From Pseudomonadota bacterium (GTDB lineage: Bacteria; Myxococcota_A; UBA9042; GCA-2863065), in the NCBI GenBank assembly GCA_005776585.1, contig SXOX01000015.1, forward strand, positions 1 to 64,000: a DNA stretch of 64,000 bases, written 5' to 3'. The notes beneath the pieces are model-generated. The model ran no database searches and had not been told where the DNA came from. It saw nothing but the letters and a program-made list of their open reading frames with translations. Shown here piece after piece: positions 18,215 to 25,275 of the stretch (within the stretch, counting starts at the first letter, position 1; each line of letters starts with the position of its first letter). Position numbers and translations under genes: made by a program.

Positions 18215-18624
18215 GGACGGCGGTCGACACCAACATCGTCGTCGACATCCTGCGGGCCAGCGCTCGGCACGGTGAGCGCTCCGCCGACGCCCTTCGCCGC
18301 TGCCTTCGGGAGGGAGAGGTGGTCGCGTCCGCCGTCGTGCTGGCAGAGCTCCGCGCCGTCTTCGCAACTGACGAAGCGCTGCGCGTCGCCATGAGCACCC
18401 TTGGGATCCGAAGCGAGCCGGTCGACGCCTCGGTCGCGTTGGCCGCCGGCACGGCACATCAGGCGTATCGAGCCAATGGCGGCTCGCGCGAACGGGTGGT
18501 CGCGGACTTTCTCATCGGGGCGCACGCCGTGATCCGCACACAGCGCCTGCTCACCCGGGACCGAGGTTACTACCGCACGTACTTTCCGACGCTCACCGTC
18601 TTGGACCCGTCGATCCGCGCCTGA
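18211..18624 (+). CDS. PIN-domain ribonuclease toxin (VapC family)
   Basis: This 137-aa PIN-domain protein begins with GTG within the antitoxin stop. The acidic active-site residues are present: Asp6 (AVDTNIVVD), Glu46 (LAELRA), Asp99 (VVADFLIGAHA) and Asp117 (LLTRDRGYY), so it should be an active Mg2+-dependent RNase. VapC family members usually cut tRNA or rRNA; the target here cannot be read from sequence. Pairing with an AbrB-type protein defines a VapBC-like type II module. It converges on glgA with a 48-bp gap. Confidence 0.88.
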   Translation: MRTAVDTNIVVDILRASARHGERSADALRRCLREGEVVASAVVLAELRAVFATDEALRVAMSTLGIRSEPVDASVALAAGTAHQAYRANGGSRERVVADFLIGAHAVIRTQRLLTRDRGYYRTYFPTLTVLDPSIRA

Positions 18625-18672
18625 CGCGTGCGCTTGCGAGCGCGGGCTCTCCCCATCCCACAATCGCTCGCG

Positions 18673-20139
18673 CTACGCGGCGTGCGGCGCAATCCCACGA
18701 TAGACCTTCAGGTACTCGCCAACGCGATGCGACCAGCCGAGCGGCAAGCGCATGCCGCGCTGTTGAATCGCCTGCCAGCGCGTGCGGTCGCTGCCCTGCC
18801 CTGTCCCGTAGACCTCGAGCGCGCGCTCCATCGCCCACGTGAGGCCCTGCGCGTCGAAGTGGTCGAAGACGAAGCCGGTGCCCTGGCTGCGTGCGAGATC
18901 CACGGGCCACACCGTGTCGGCGAGACCGCCGGTCTTGTGCACGAGCGGCAGCGTGCCGTAGCGTAGACTGTACATCTGATTGAGCCCGCACGGCTCGTAG
19001 CGGGACGGCATGAGGAAGACGTCGGCGCCGGCCTCGATCTGGTGGGCGACACGCTCGCTGAAGGCAGGGAGGTAGGCCACCTGAGTGGGGAAGTGGCGAG
19101 CCAGGTCGCGAAAGAACGCCTCCAGCTTGGGCTCGCCGGTGCCGAGCACGACGACCTGGAAGCGCCGGCGCACCAGGAGCCGCGGCAGGACCTGTACGCA
19201 CAGATCGAACCCCTTCTGCCACGCGAGGCGCGAGACGATGCCGAAGACGGGCACACCCACCCGATCGGGGAGCTGCGCCATGGACAGGAGCGCTGCCCGG
19301 CAGGCGACCTTGCCGGCCAGGTTGTCGGCGGAGTAAGGCTTGGCGAGGTGCGGGTCGCGGGCGGGATCCCACTCGACGTCGTCGATGCCATTCAGGATGC
19401 CGAAGAGCACGTCCGATCGCCCTCGAAGCACGCCATCGAGGCCCACACCGTGCTCCGGCGTGCGAATCTCGCGCGCGTACGTCGGGCTCACCGTGGTCAG
19501 CGCGTTGGCGTGAAGGATGCCGGTCTCGAGGTAGCCGAACCGACCCGAGCGGAGGTGATCGTGGTGCAGCAGGTCGCGAGCGGGGGCGAGGCCAATCTCG
19601 CTGAGCACGTCCGCCGAGAACGTGCCCTGGTGGCCGAGGTTGTGAATCGTCAGCAGCGTGCGCGTGTTCGCAAACATCTGGTCCCATGCGAAGACCGAAC
19701 GCAGCATCACGGGGAGGAGCCCCGTCTGCCAGTCGTTGACGTGGAGCACGTCGGGCGAAAAGCGCAGCTCCTGGCACAGCCGCAGGACGGCCCATTGGAA
19801 CAGAGCAAACCGGAGGTGCTCGTCACCGCCGCTGCCGTAGACGCCGGGCCGGTCGAAGAGCGCGGGACAATTGACGAAGTACACGGGCACGGTCGAGCCC
19901 GGCAGCGTGCTGCTGAGGAACGTGACCGACACGCGGTGCGGGCCCATCGCGATGACGCGCTCGGAGACGACCTCCTCGAAGGCGCGCTCCGGTGTCCGGA
20001 CCTTCTTGTAGAAGGGCATGACGATACGGACGTCGTGGCCCAGCGTCGCGAGCTGGCGCGGCAGGGCCGCCGAGACGTCCCCGAGGCCGCCGACCTTGGC
20101 GAACGGCGCGACTTCTGAAGAGGCAAGCAGGATCTTCAT
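18673..20139 (-). CDS. glgA: glycogen/starch synthase (GT5)
   Basis: This 488-aa protein should transfer glucose from ADP- or UDP-glucose to alpha-1,4-glucan ends. ATG 20139 gives the family N-terminus MKILLASSEVAPFAKVGGLGDV with the KVGGL glycan/nucleotide motif. Further GT5 signatures are DVLHVNDWQTGLLP, TIHNLGHQG, LFGILNGIDDVEW, GIVSRLAWQKGFDL, FLMPSRYEPCGLNQ and the C-terminal HKTGGL. The length matches bacterial GlgA. No branching enzyme, phosphorylase or ADP-glucose pyrophosphorylase is nearby; instead it sits among ATP-grasp and esterase genes, divergent from ATP-grasp C over 49 bp. It may serve that pathway as well as, or instead of, ordinary glycogen storage. Confidence 0.92.
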   Translation of the reverse strand: MKILLASSEVAPFAKVGGLGDVSAALPRQLATLGHDVRIVMPFYKKVRTPERAFEEVVSERVIAMGPHRVSVTFLSSTLPGSTVPVYFVNCPALFDRPGVYGSGGDEHLRFALFQWAVLRLCQELRFSPDVLHVNDWQTGLLPVMLRSVFAWDQMFANTRTLLTIHNLGHQGTFSADVLSEIGLAPARDLLHHDHLRSGRFGYLETGILHANALTTVSPTYAREIRTPEHGVGLDGVLRGRSDVLFGILNGIDDVEWDPARDPHLAKPYSADNLAGKVACRAALLSMAQLPDRVGVPVFGIVSRLAWQKGFDLCVQVLPRLLVRRRFQVVVLGTGEPKLEAFFRDLARHFPTQVAYLPAFSERVAHQIEAGADVFLMPSRYEPCGLNQMYSLRYGTLPLVHKTGGLADTVWPVDLARSQGTGFVFDHFDAQGLTWAMERALEVYGTGQGSDRTRWQAIQQRGMRLPLGWSHRVGEYLKVYRGIAPHAA

Positions 20140-20148
20140 GCCCGCAAC

Positions 20149-20178
20149 GTGACAGATCCCGCGATTCGAGGCTACGCT
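20149..20178 (+). promoter_or_regulatory. promoter candidate for the ATP-grasp C operon
   Basis: GTGACA (20149-20154, five of six consensus bases), 18 bp and TACGCT (20173-20178) end 10 nt before ATG 20189. The -10 is identical to that of the AbrB/PIN unit. No ribosome binding site is present. Confidence 0.5.
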
Positions 20179-20188
20179 GCGCGACACC

Positions 20189-21415
20189 ATGGACGTCGTC
20201 TTCATCGAGCCTTGCTTTCCTGCCAACCAACGTGAGTTCGCGCGCGCGCTAGCGGCGGTCGGCGCCCGTGTCATCGGCATCGGCGAGCGCCCCAAATCCG
20301 CGCTGGGGCCAGACCTCGAGCGATGGCTCACGCACTACGAGCAGGTCTCGAACGTGACCAACCCAGACGAGGTCGAGCGCGTCGTGCGCTGGCTTCAGGG
20401 CCGCGCGCGCATCGAGCGGCTGGAGGCGGTGGTCGAAGCGCACGTCATGGCGGCGGCGACGGTTCGCGAGCGGTGCGGCATCCCGGGCACGACGGTCGAG
20501 ACGACGTTTCTCTGCCGGGACAAGCCGTCGATGAAGGAGGCCCTGCGCAAGGCGGGCATCCCGACCGCGCAGTCGCTCGGCAGCGGAGACCCCGCGGCCC
20601 TGCGGGAGTTCGCGATGCGCGTCGGTTTTCCGCTCATCGTCAAGCCGCGCGATGGCGCCGGAGCGTCGGGCACTTCCAGGGTCGACACGGTGGCCGAGCT
20701 CGACGCCGCGCTGGCCGAGCTCGGCGTCGGACGTGGACGGAGCGTGGCCGTCGAAGAGTTCATCGAGGGCCACGAGGGTTTCTACGACACGCTCACCGCC
20801 GGGGGCCAGGTGCTCCACGAGTGGGTGACGCACTACTACCCCAACGTGCTCGACGCGATGCGACATCGGTGGATCTCGCCGCAGTTCATCACCACCAACC
20901 GCGTTGATGCCGCCGAGGGCTACGACGAGGTCAAGTCGCTCGGGCGGCGCGTCATCGGCGCGCTGGGCATAACCACCTCAGCCACGCACATGGAGTGGTT
21001 CTTTGGTCCCAAGGGCTTGAAGTTCAGCGAGATTGGCTGTCGGCCACCGGGCGTGCGGGCTTGGGACCTGTACGCGGCCGGCAACGACATCGACATCTAC
21101 CGCGAGTGGGCCATGGCGGTCGTGCACGGGCGCGCCAGCCAGCGCCTCTCGCGCAGGTACTCCGCGGGCATCATCGCGCTGCGCCCCGACTGCGACGGCC
21201 ATATCGTCGGATACGAAGGCGTCGAGGAGATCCAGCGCCGTTTTGGGGCGGCGGTCATCGACCTGCACCTGCCCCCGCCCGGCACGCCGACCCAACCGGT
21301 GGAGGCGGGCTACATGGCCAACGCGTGGATTCGCCTCCGGCATCCGGACTACGACGTGCTCCGTGGGATGCTCGACACCGTGGGTCAGACGGTCAAGGTG
21401 CGCGCGCGACCCTGA
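20189..21415 (+). CDS. ATP-grasp ligase C
   Basis: This is a 408-aa paralogue of ligases A and B and the first gene of a four-gene run. It has the N-terminal Rossmann-like region (MDVVFIEPCFPANQ), the lysine in GFPLIVKPRDGAGASGT, VEEFIEGHEGFYDTLT, the shared THMEWFFGPKG block and FSEIGCRPPGV at the metal site. It should activate a carboxylate with ATP to make an amide or ester bond. It is divergent from glgA and followed 53 bp later by the S51-like peptidase, suggesting a pathway that both forms and hydrolyses amide bonds. Confidence 0.85.
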   Translation: MDVVFIEPCFPANQREFARALAAVGARVIGIGERPKSALGPDLERWLTHYEQVSNVTNPDEVERVVRWLQGRARIERLEAVVEAHVMAAATVRERCGIPGTTVETTFLCRDKPSMKEALRKAGIPTAQSLGSGDPAALREFAMRVGFPLIVKPRDGAGASGTSRVDTVAELDAALAELGVGRGRSVAVEEFIEGHEGFYDTLTAGGQVLHEWVTHYYPNVLDAMRHRWISPQFITTNRVDAAEGYDEVKSLGRRVIGALGITTSATHMEWFFGPKGLKFSEIGCRPPGVRAWDLYAAGNDIDIYREWAMAVVHGRASQRLSRRYSAGIIALRPDCDGHIVGYEGVEEIQRRFGAAVIDLHLPPPGTPTQPVEAGYMANAWIRLRHPDYDVLRGMLDTVGQTVKVRARP

Positions 21416-21430
21416 AACGCGCCCCGGCCA

Positions 21431-21459
21431 TTCACGCCGACCAGCGAACTTGCTACCCT
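21431..21459 (+). promoter_or_regulatory. promoter candidate for the S51-like peptidase gene
   Basis: TTCACG (21431-21436), 17 bp and TACCCT (21454-21459) end 9 nt before ATG 21469. The start codon lacks a ribosome binding site. Transcription could therefore start here as well as at the promoter of ATP-grasp C. Confidence 0.42.
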
Positions 21460-21468
21460 GCGCGCCGC

Positions 21469-22431
21469 ATGGGCGTCCCGCTGCCAAATCCGTCATCCGT
21501 CGTCCTTCTCGGTGCCCAGCGCTTCAACCCCTATCTGCGCGAGGCCGTCGACGCGCTCGGGATCACGGGACGGATCGCGACCATCACCGCGGGCTGGCAA
21601 GAGCGCGAGACGGACGATGACGACCTCGTTCAGCACCTCGACGGTCGCGCGGTCAACCTGCGCCTGCACGCGCGAGGCGACGAGGTCTTTCGCGATGACC
21701 CGGAGCTGCACTCGGCGCACCGAGAGCGGCAGGAGCTCCTGCGAGACCTCCAGGACGTCTACCGCGTTCGCCTGGAGAGTGCGCTGGACGCCGAGCGCAT
21801 CCTGCGAGAACGCAAGACGCCGCTGGCCATCCGGGACGAGATCGAGGCGGCAGCGCTCCAATCGATACGGGACCTCGACCTGTGGCATCTGGAGCAGTGC
21901 GCTCGGCTGCGGCACGAGCTGGACGCGCGACTCAAGCCCATGAAGCGCCCGGCGCTGCGGCGCCATCGGGAGGAGCTCAGCACGCAGCTCGCCGACTGCG
22001 ACGCGGTCGCCATCGCGGGGGGCCACGTCGCGACGCTGGTCAATCGCCTGCGCCTTTTCGGCATCGCGGACCTCGTCGGAACACGGCCCGTCTTTGCGTG
22101 GTCGGGGGGGGCCATGGTCGTGAGCGAGCGCATCGTGCTCTTTCACGACGACCCGCCACAAGGCCCCGGAGCCACCGAGGTGCTCGACGCGGGCCTCGGA
22201 CTCGTCAAGGACGTCGTCGTGCTGCCGCAGCCCGAGCATCGGCTACACCTCGACAACATGGATCGCGTCCGCTTGATGGCACGCCGCTTTGCGCCCGCGA
22301 TGTGCTTGGCCTTCCCTGCCCGCTCCCATGCCGTCTGGCAGCGCGACGTGGGCCCAGTCAAGGCGCGCGGCGTCGACCGACTCCGCGAGGACGGCTGCCA
22401 CACGGCGTTCGAGCCCGGAGACGCGACCTGA
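21469..22431 (+). CDS. peptidase S51/cyanophycinase-like hydrolase
   Basis: This is a 320-aa protein. ATG 21469 is chosen because MGVPLPNPSSVVLLGAQ begins the first strand of a class-I-amidotransferase-like fold and a promoter candidate ends just upstream. In the second half, CDAVAIAGGHVATLVNRL matches the glycine-rich loop of S51 peptidases and FAWSGGAMVVSERIVLF (Ser212) matches the nucleophile elbow, normally GaSAGa. S51 enzymes include dipeptidase E and cyanophycinase, which cleave Asp-containing peptides and the polypeptide cyanophycin. A helical, charged insert (about residues 75-165) is longer than I would expect and could define specificity. Its place beside ATP-grasp ligases suggests it trims their product. 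Its stop overlaps the next start by one base. Confidence 0.72.
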   Translation: MGVPLPNPSSVVLLGAQRFNPYLREAVDALGITGRIATITAGWQERETDDDDLVQHLDGRAVNLRLHARGDEVFRDDPELHSAHRERQELLRDLQDVYRVRLESALDAERILRERKTPLAIRDEIEAAALQSIRDLDLWHLEQCARLRHELDARLKPMKRPALRRHREELSTQLADCDAVAIAGGHVATLVNRLRLFGIADLVGTRPVFAWSGGAMVVSERIVLFHDDPPQGPGATEVLDAGLGLVKDVVVLPQPEHRLHLDNMDRVRLMARRFAPAMCLAFPARSHAVWQRDVGPVKARGVDRLREDGCHTAFEPGDAT

Positions 22432-23570
22432 TGGGACGCCTCGCCATCGACGAGCTGGTCGCTTCGAAGCCCGATCACGACGGAGTGACCCGTTTTCTGG
22501 AGGGCCGACGCTTTCCCATCGTCGAAGGCACCTCCGTCACCATCGTGTGGCGCGGCCACGCCGACGCCGTCAACCTGCGCCACTGGATCTTCGGGCTGGA
22601 GTCGTCCACGGCCCTGTTGCGGGTCGAAAACACCGACCTGTTCTACCTCACCGTGGAGATCCCGCGGGGCTCGCGCGTCGAGTACAAGCTCGAGCTCTTC
22701 CGCGACGGCCACGGCACCTGGATCGAGGACCCGCTCAACCCTCACCACGCGCAGGACCCGTTCGGCGCCAACTCCGTCCTCCAAGGCGAGGGCTATGAGG
22801 TTCCAGGCTGGACGCTGTTTGACGAAGCCGCGCGTCCAGGGACACTGGATGCCTTCAAGTTCAACAGCCGGTCCCTTGGCGGCCCGCGCTCGGGGTTCAT
22901 GTACTTCCCGGCGCGCTTTCGGCGCACTCGGCGCTACCCACTGCTCGTCGTACACGACGGCAGCGACTACCTGCGCTACTCCGACCTCAAGATCGTGCTC
23001 GACAACCTCATCCACCGGCTCGAGATCCCCGACATGGTCGTCGCGCTGACCGACTCACCCGATCGCCTGCGCGAATATGCCAACGACGAGCGGCACGCCA
23101 AGTTCCTGACCAAGGAGCTGCTGCCCGACCTGCAGCGCCGGCTCCCTCTCTACGACGATCCGCGCGCGCGCTGCCTGATGGGCGCGAGCTTTGGTGCGGT
23201 CGCGGCGCTCTCGACCGCGTGGCGCTACCCCGGCGTGTGGGGCCGGCTCCTGCTCCAGTCGGGGAGCTTCGCCTTCACCGACATCGGCCGCGGCAACCGG
23301 CGCGGGCCGCTGTTCGACCGAGTCGTCGAGTTCGTCAACGCCTTTCGCGCCAAGCCCACCGCCGTCAGCCAGCGCATCTTCATGAGCTGCGGTGTCTACG
23401 AGTCGCTCATCTACGAGAACCGCTCCATGGTGCCGCTGCTGGACGGCACCGGGATGCAAGTCCGCTTCGTGGAAGCGCGCGATGGCCACAACTGGGACAA
23501 CTGGCGCGATCGACTGCGCGTGGGCCTGTCCTACCTCTTCCCGGGTCCGATGCTCTTTGTCTATGAATAG
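22431..23570 (+). CDS. enterochelin-esterase-like (Fes/esterase D) hydrolase
   Basis: This is a 379-aa protein coupled to the previous gene by TGATG. The N-terminal 120 residues resemble the early-set/CBM48-like domain of Fes (VTIVWRGHADAVNLRHWIF, then YKLELFRDGHGTWIEDPLNP). The C-terminal alpha/beta hydrolase has the GASFG nucleophile elbow (Ser253, CLMGASFGAVAALSTAWRYP) and a late His in RDGHNWDNWRDRL. Fes proteins cleave ester bonds in siderophores, but the same fold is also used on many esters. No siderophore genes are visible, so I would name it only an esterase. Context suggests it acts on an ester or glycan adduct made by the island. Confidence 0.82.
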   Translation: MGRLAIDELVASKPDHDGVTRFLEGRRFPIVEGTSVTIVWRGHADAVNLRHWIFGLESSTALLRVENTDLFYLTVEIPRGSRVEYKLELFRDGHGTWIEDPLNPHHAQDPFGANSVLQGEGYEVPGWTLFDEAARPGTLDAFKFNSRSLGGPRSGFMYFPARFRRTRRYPLLVVHDGSDYLRYSDLKIVLDNLIHRLEIPDMVVALTDSPDRLREYANDERHAKFLTKELLPDLQRRLPLYDDPRARCLMGASFGAVAALSTAWRYPGVWGRLLLQSGSFAFTDIGRGNRRGPLFDRVVEFVNAFRAKPTAVSQRIFMSCGVYESLIYENRSMVPLLDGTGMQVRFVEARDGHNWDNWRDRLRVGLSYLFPGPMLFVYE

Positions 23571-23579
23571 GAGTTCGTC

Positions 23580-24815
23580 ATGGGTACCGTAACGCGCAAC
23601 ATCGGGCTGTCGCTCGGCGCCGACATCTGCTGGCCGCTGTGCTTCGAGCACCTCATGCGTCGGCTGGACCTGCACATTCCCCACGAAGGCGACACCATCG
23701 ACTTCCACGTCGAGAGGGTGTCCATCGAGCCGTTCGACCTGCAGCAACCGGTCAAATACGACGTCGTCGTCGACCGGCTCACGCACTGGTACCACACCAC
23801 GCGCGAGTGGCTGAAGAAGGGCATCCTGATGAACGATCTCTACGTGTTCAACAACCCGTGGAGCATCCAATCCAATGAAAAGCACACGAGCTACTGCGCC
23901 ATGATGGAGCTCGGGATGCCCATCCCCAAGACGTGGATGCTGCCGCCCAAGCGCTACGAGCCGACACCCGACCTCAAGCCCACGCTCGACCAATACGCGC
24001 GGCTCTTCGATCTCGGCAAGGTCGGCGACCAGGTCGGCTGGCCCCTGTTCCTCAAGCCCTTCGACGGCGGCGGCTGGCGCGCTGTCACGCGGGTCAAGAG
24101 CCCCAAGGAGGCCTGGAAAGCGTACGACGAGAGCGAGAAGTACATCATGCACGCGCAGGCCTCCGTCGAAGGCTACGATCTCTTTGTGCGCTGCATCGGC
24201 TTCGGGCCGCAGACGCGTTGTGTGAAGTACGACGCCAGCGCGCCGTTGCATGATCGGTACACTGTCGCGACCGACTTCATGCCCCAGGCGGACATGGATC
24301 ACCTCCGCAAGGTGACGCTCACCATCAACGCCTTCTTCGGCTGGGAATTCAACTCGTGTGAGGCGCTGCGGCGAGAGGGCACGTGGCACCCCATCGACTT
24401 CGCCAACCCCTGTCCGGACTCCCAGGTCACGTCACTGCATTTTCACTTTCCGTGGCTCGTCAAGGCGTACCTGCGCTGGTCCATCTTCTGCGCCGCGACC
24501 AAGCGCAAGATGCGCCGAACGCTCGACTGGGAGCCGTTCTACAAGATCGCGGCCAAGAAGTGGGACTACCCGAAGAAGCTCGACGCATACGCCGCCATCG
24601 CTGAGGCGCGCTTCGAGAGCGACCGCTTCGAGCAGTTCTGCAAGGACCACCTCGGGCACCTCGACGAGGTCGCCTATGACTTCTTCGCGTCCCAGGACGC
24701 CAAGAACGCAGTGCGCTTGAAGACCAAGGCGCTCGTCCCGGCGCACGAGGTCGAGAAGTTCACCGAGCTGTTCTGGTCGCGGATCCAGGACTGGCGCGCG
24801 GCGGGGTGTCCGTAG
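23580..24815 (+). CDS. ATP-grasp ligase D (distant paralogue)
   Basis: This is a 411-aa protein whose ATG is preceded by TAGGAG at 23568-23573. It starts MGTVTRNIGLSLGADICWP and contains WSIQSNEKHTSYCAMMELG and IPKTWMLPPK before the ATP-grasp core: the binding lysine in GWPLFLKPFDGGGWRAV, VEGYDLFVRCIGFG, and WHPIDFANPCPD in place of the usual acidic EIN-R end. A C-terminal extension of about 110 charged residues follows. It lacks the THMEWF block of ligases A-C and belongs to a different ATP-grasp branch, so it probably has a different substrate. It closes the ATP-grasp C/S51/Fes run with a 9-bp gap. Confidence 0.78.
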   Translation: MGTVTRNIGLSLGADICWPLCFEHLMRRLDLHIPHEGDTIDFHVERVSIEPFDLQQPVKYDVVVDRLTHWYHTTREWLKKGILMNDLYVFNNPWSIQSNEKHTSYCAMMELGMPIPKTWMLPPKRYEPTPDLKPTLDQYARLFDLGKVGDQVGWPLFLKPFDGGGWRAVTRVKSPKEAWKAYDESEKYIMHAQASVEGYDLFVRCIGFGPQTRCVKYDASAPLHDRYTVATDFMPQADMDHLRKVTLTINAFFGWEFNSCEALRREGTWHPIDFANPCPDSQVTSLHFHFPWLVKAYLRWSIFCAATKRKMRRTLDWEPFYKIAAKKWDYPKKLDAYAAIAEARFESDRFEQFCKDHLGHLDEVAYDFFASQDAKNAVRLKTKALVPAHEVEKFTELFWSRIQDWRAAGCP

Positions 24816-24820
24816 GGAGG

Positions 24821-25200
24821 TCAGTCGAGACACGCCGTCAGCGGCGGGTCGCAGGCGACACCCGGCTGCTCCCCAACGCCCACGCCGCTGGCGCCGCCAG
24901 GACGCTCTCGTGCACCTCCCGCACATCCCGGTCCATCGACGGCACCAGCCGCGTGAGTACGGGCTTGTCCAGCAACAGCTCCAAACCGACGAGGTGCCGC
25001 GCAGACGACCGATGGCGCCTTCTGCACCTCGTCCACGATGGCCCTTGGATACCGGGCCACCCAGTCCGCCGCGAACATCCGGCTAGAGACTGGCCGTAGC
25101 GCCGGATCCTCCATCGACGGGTAAGGGACGTCAGGGAACGCGCCGCGGACCAGCGAATCCCGCGGCACGGAGGTTGCTCGCCGCGCGATTCGGGCACCAC
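24821..25200 (-). pseudogene. remnant of an AAA ATPase (DUF4143 family)
   Basis: Reading the minus strand from about 25200, DSLVRGAFPDVPYPSMEDPALR followed by ARYPRAIVDEVQKAPSVV matches the segment after the P-loop and the Walker B of DUF4143-type AAA ATPases. The expected P-loop (GPRQVGKTT-like) has decayed to ARRATSVPRDS, and after about 115 codons the frame degenerates without a sensor region or DUF4143 domain. A neighbouring minus-strand frame carries further possible remains. The rest of 24816-25275 shows nothing except the promoter candidate for the lipoxygenase operon. Confidence 0.6.
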
Positions 25201-25208
25201 TGGCGCGG

Positions 25209-25237
25209 TTGCAGTCCGTGGGGCCGCGAAGTAGGAT
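25209..25237 (+). promoter_or_regulatory. promoter candidate for the lipoxygenase operon
   Basis: TTGCAG (25209-25214), 17 bp and TAGGAT (25232-25237) predict a start near 25244 and a leader of about 32 nt to ATG 25276, with GAGG at 25267-25270. The consensus match is moderate. Confidence 0.35.
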
Positions 25238-25275
25238 GGGCCCGAACGTCAGCGCTACAGGCTACAGAGGTGAAG

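Noticed and set aside
18636-18671. hairpin (7-bp arms) between the PIN toxin and glgA as terminator
   Set aside because: The stem is short, the loop is about 22 nt and no T run follows; it is too weak to call in GC-rich DNA.
10972-21415. ATP-grasp A-C being inactive because Asn of EIN-R is replaced
   Set aside because: All three paralogues share the change (Gly or Ala) and keep the other site residues, so it looks like a family feature rather than decay.
22431-23570. siderophore esterase Fes
   Set aside because: The fold matches, but no siderophore synthesis or uptake genes are visible, so a specific enterobactin role is unsupported.
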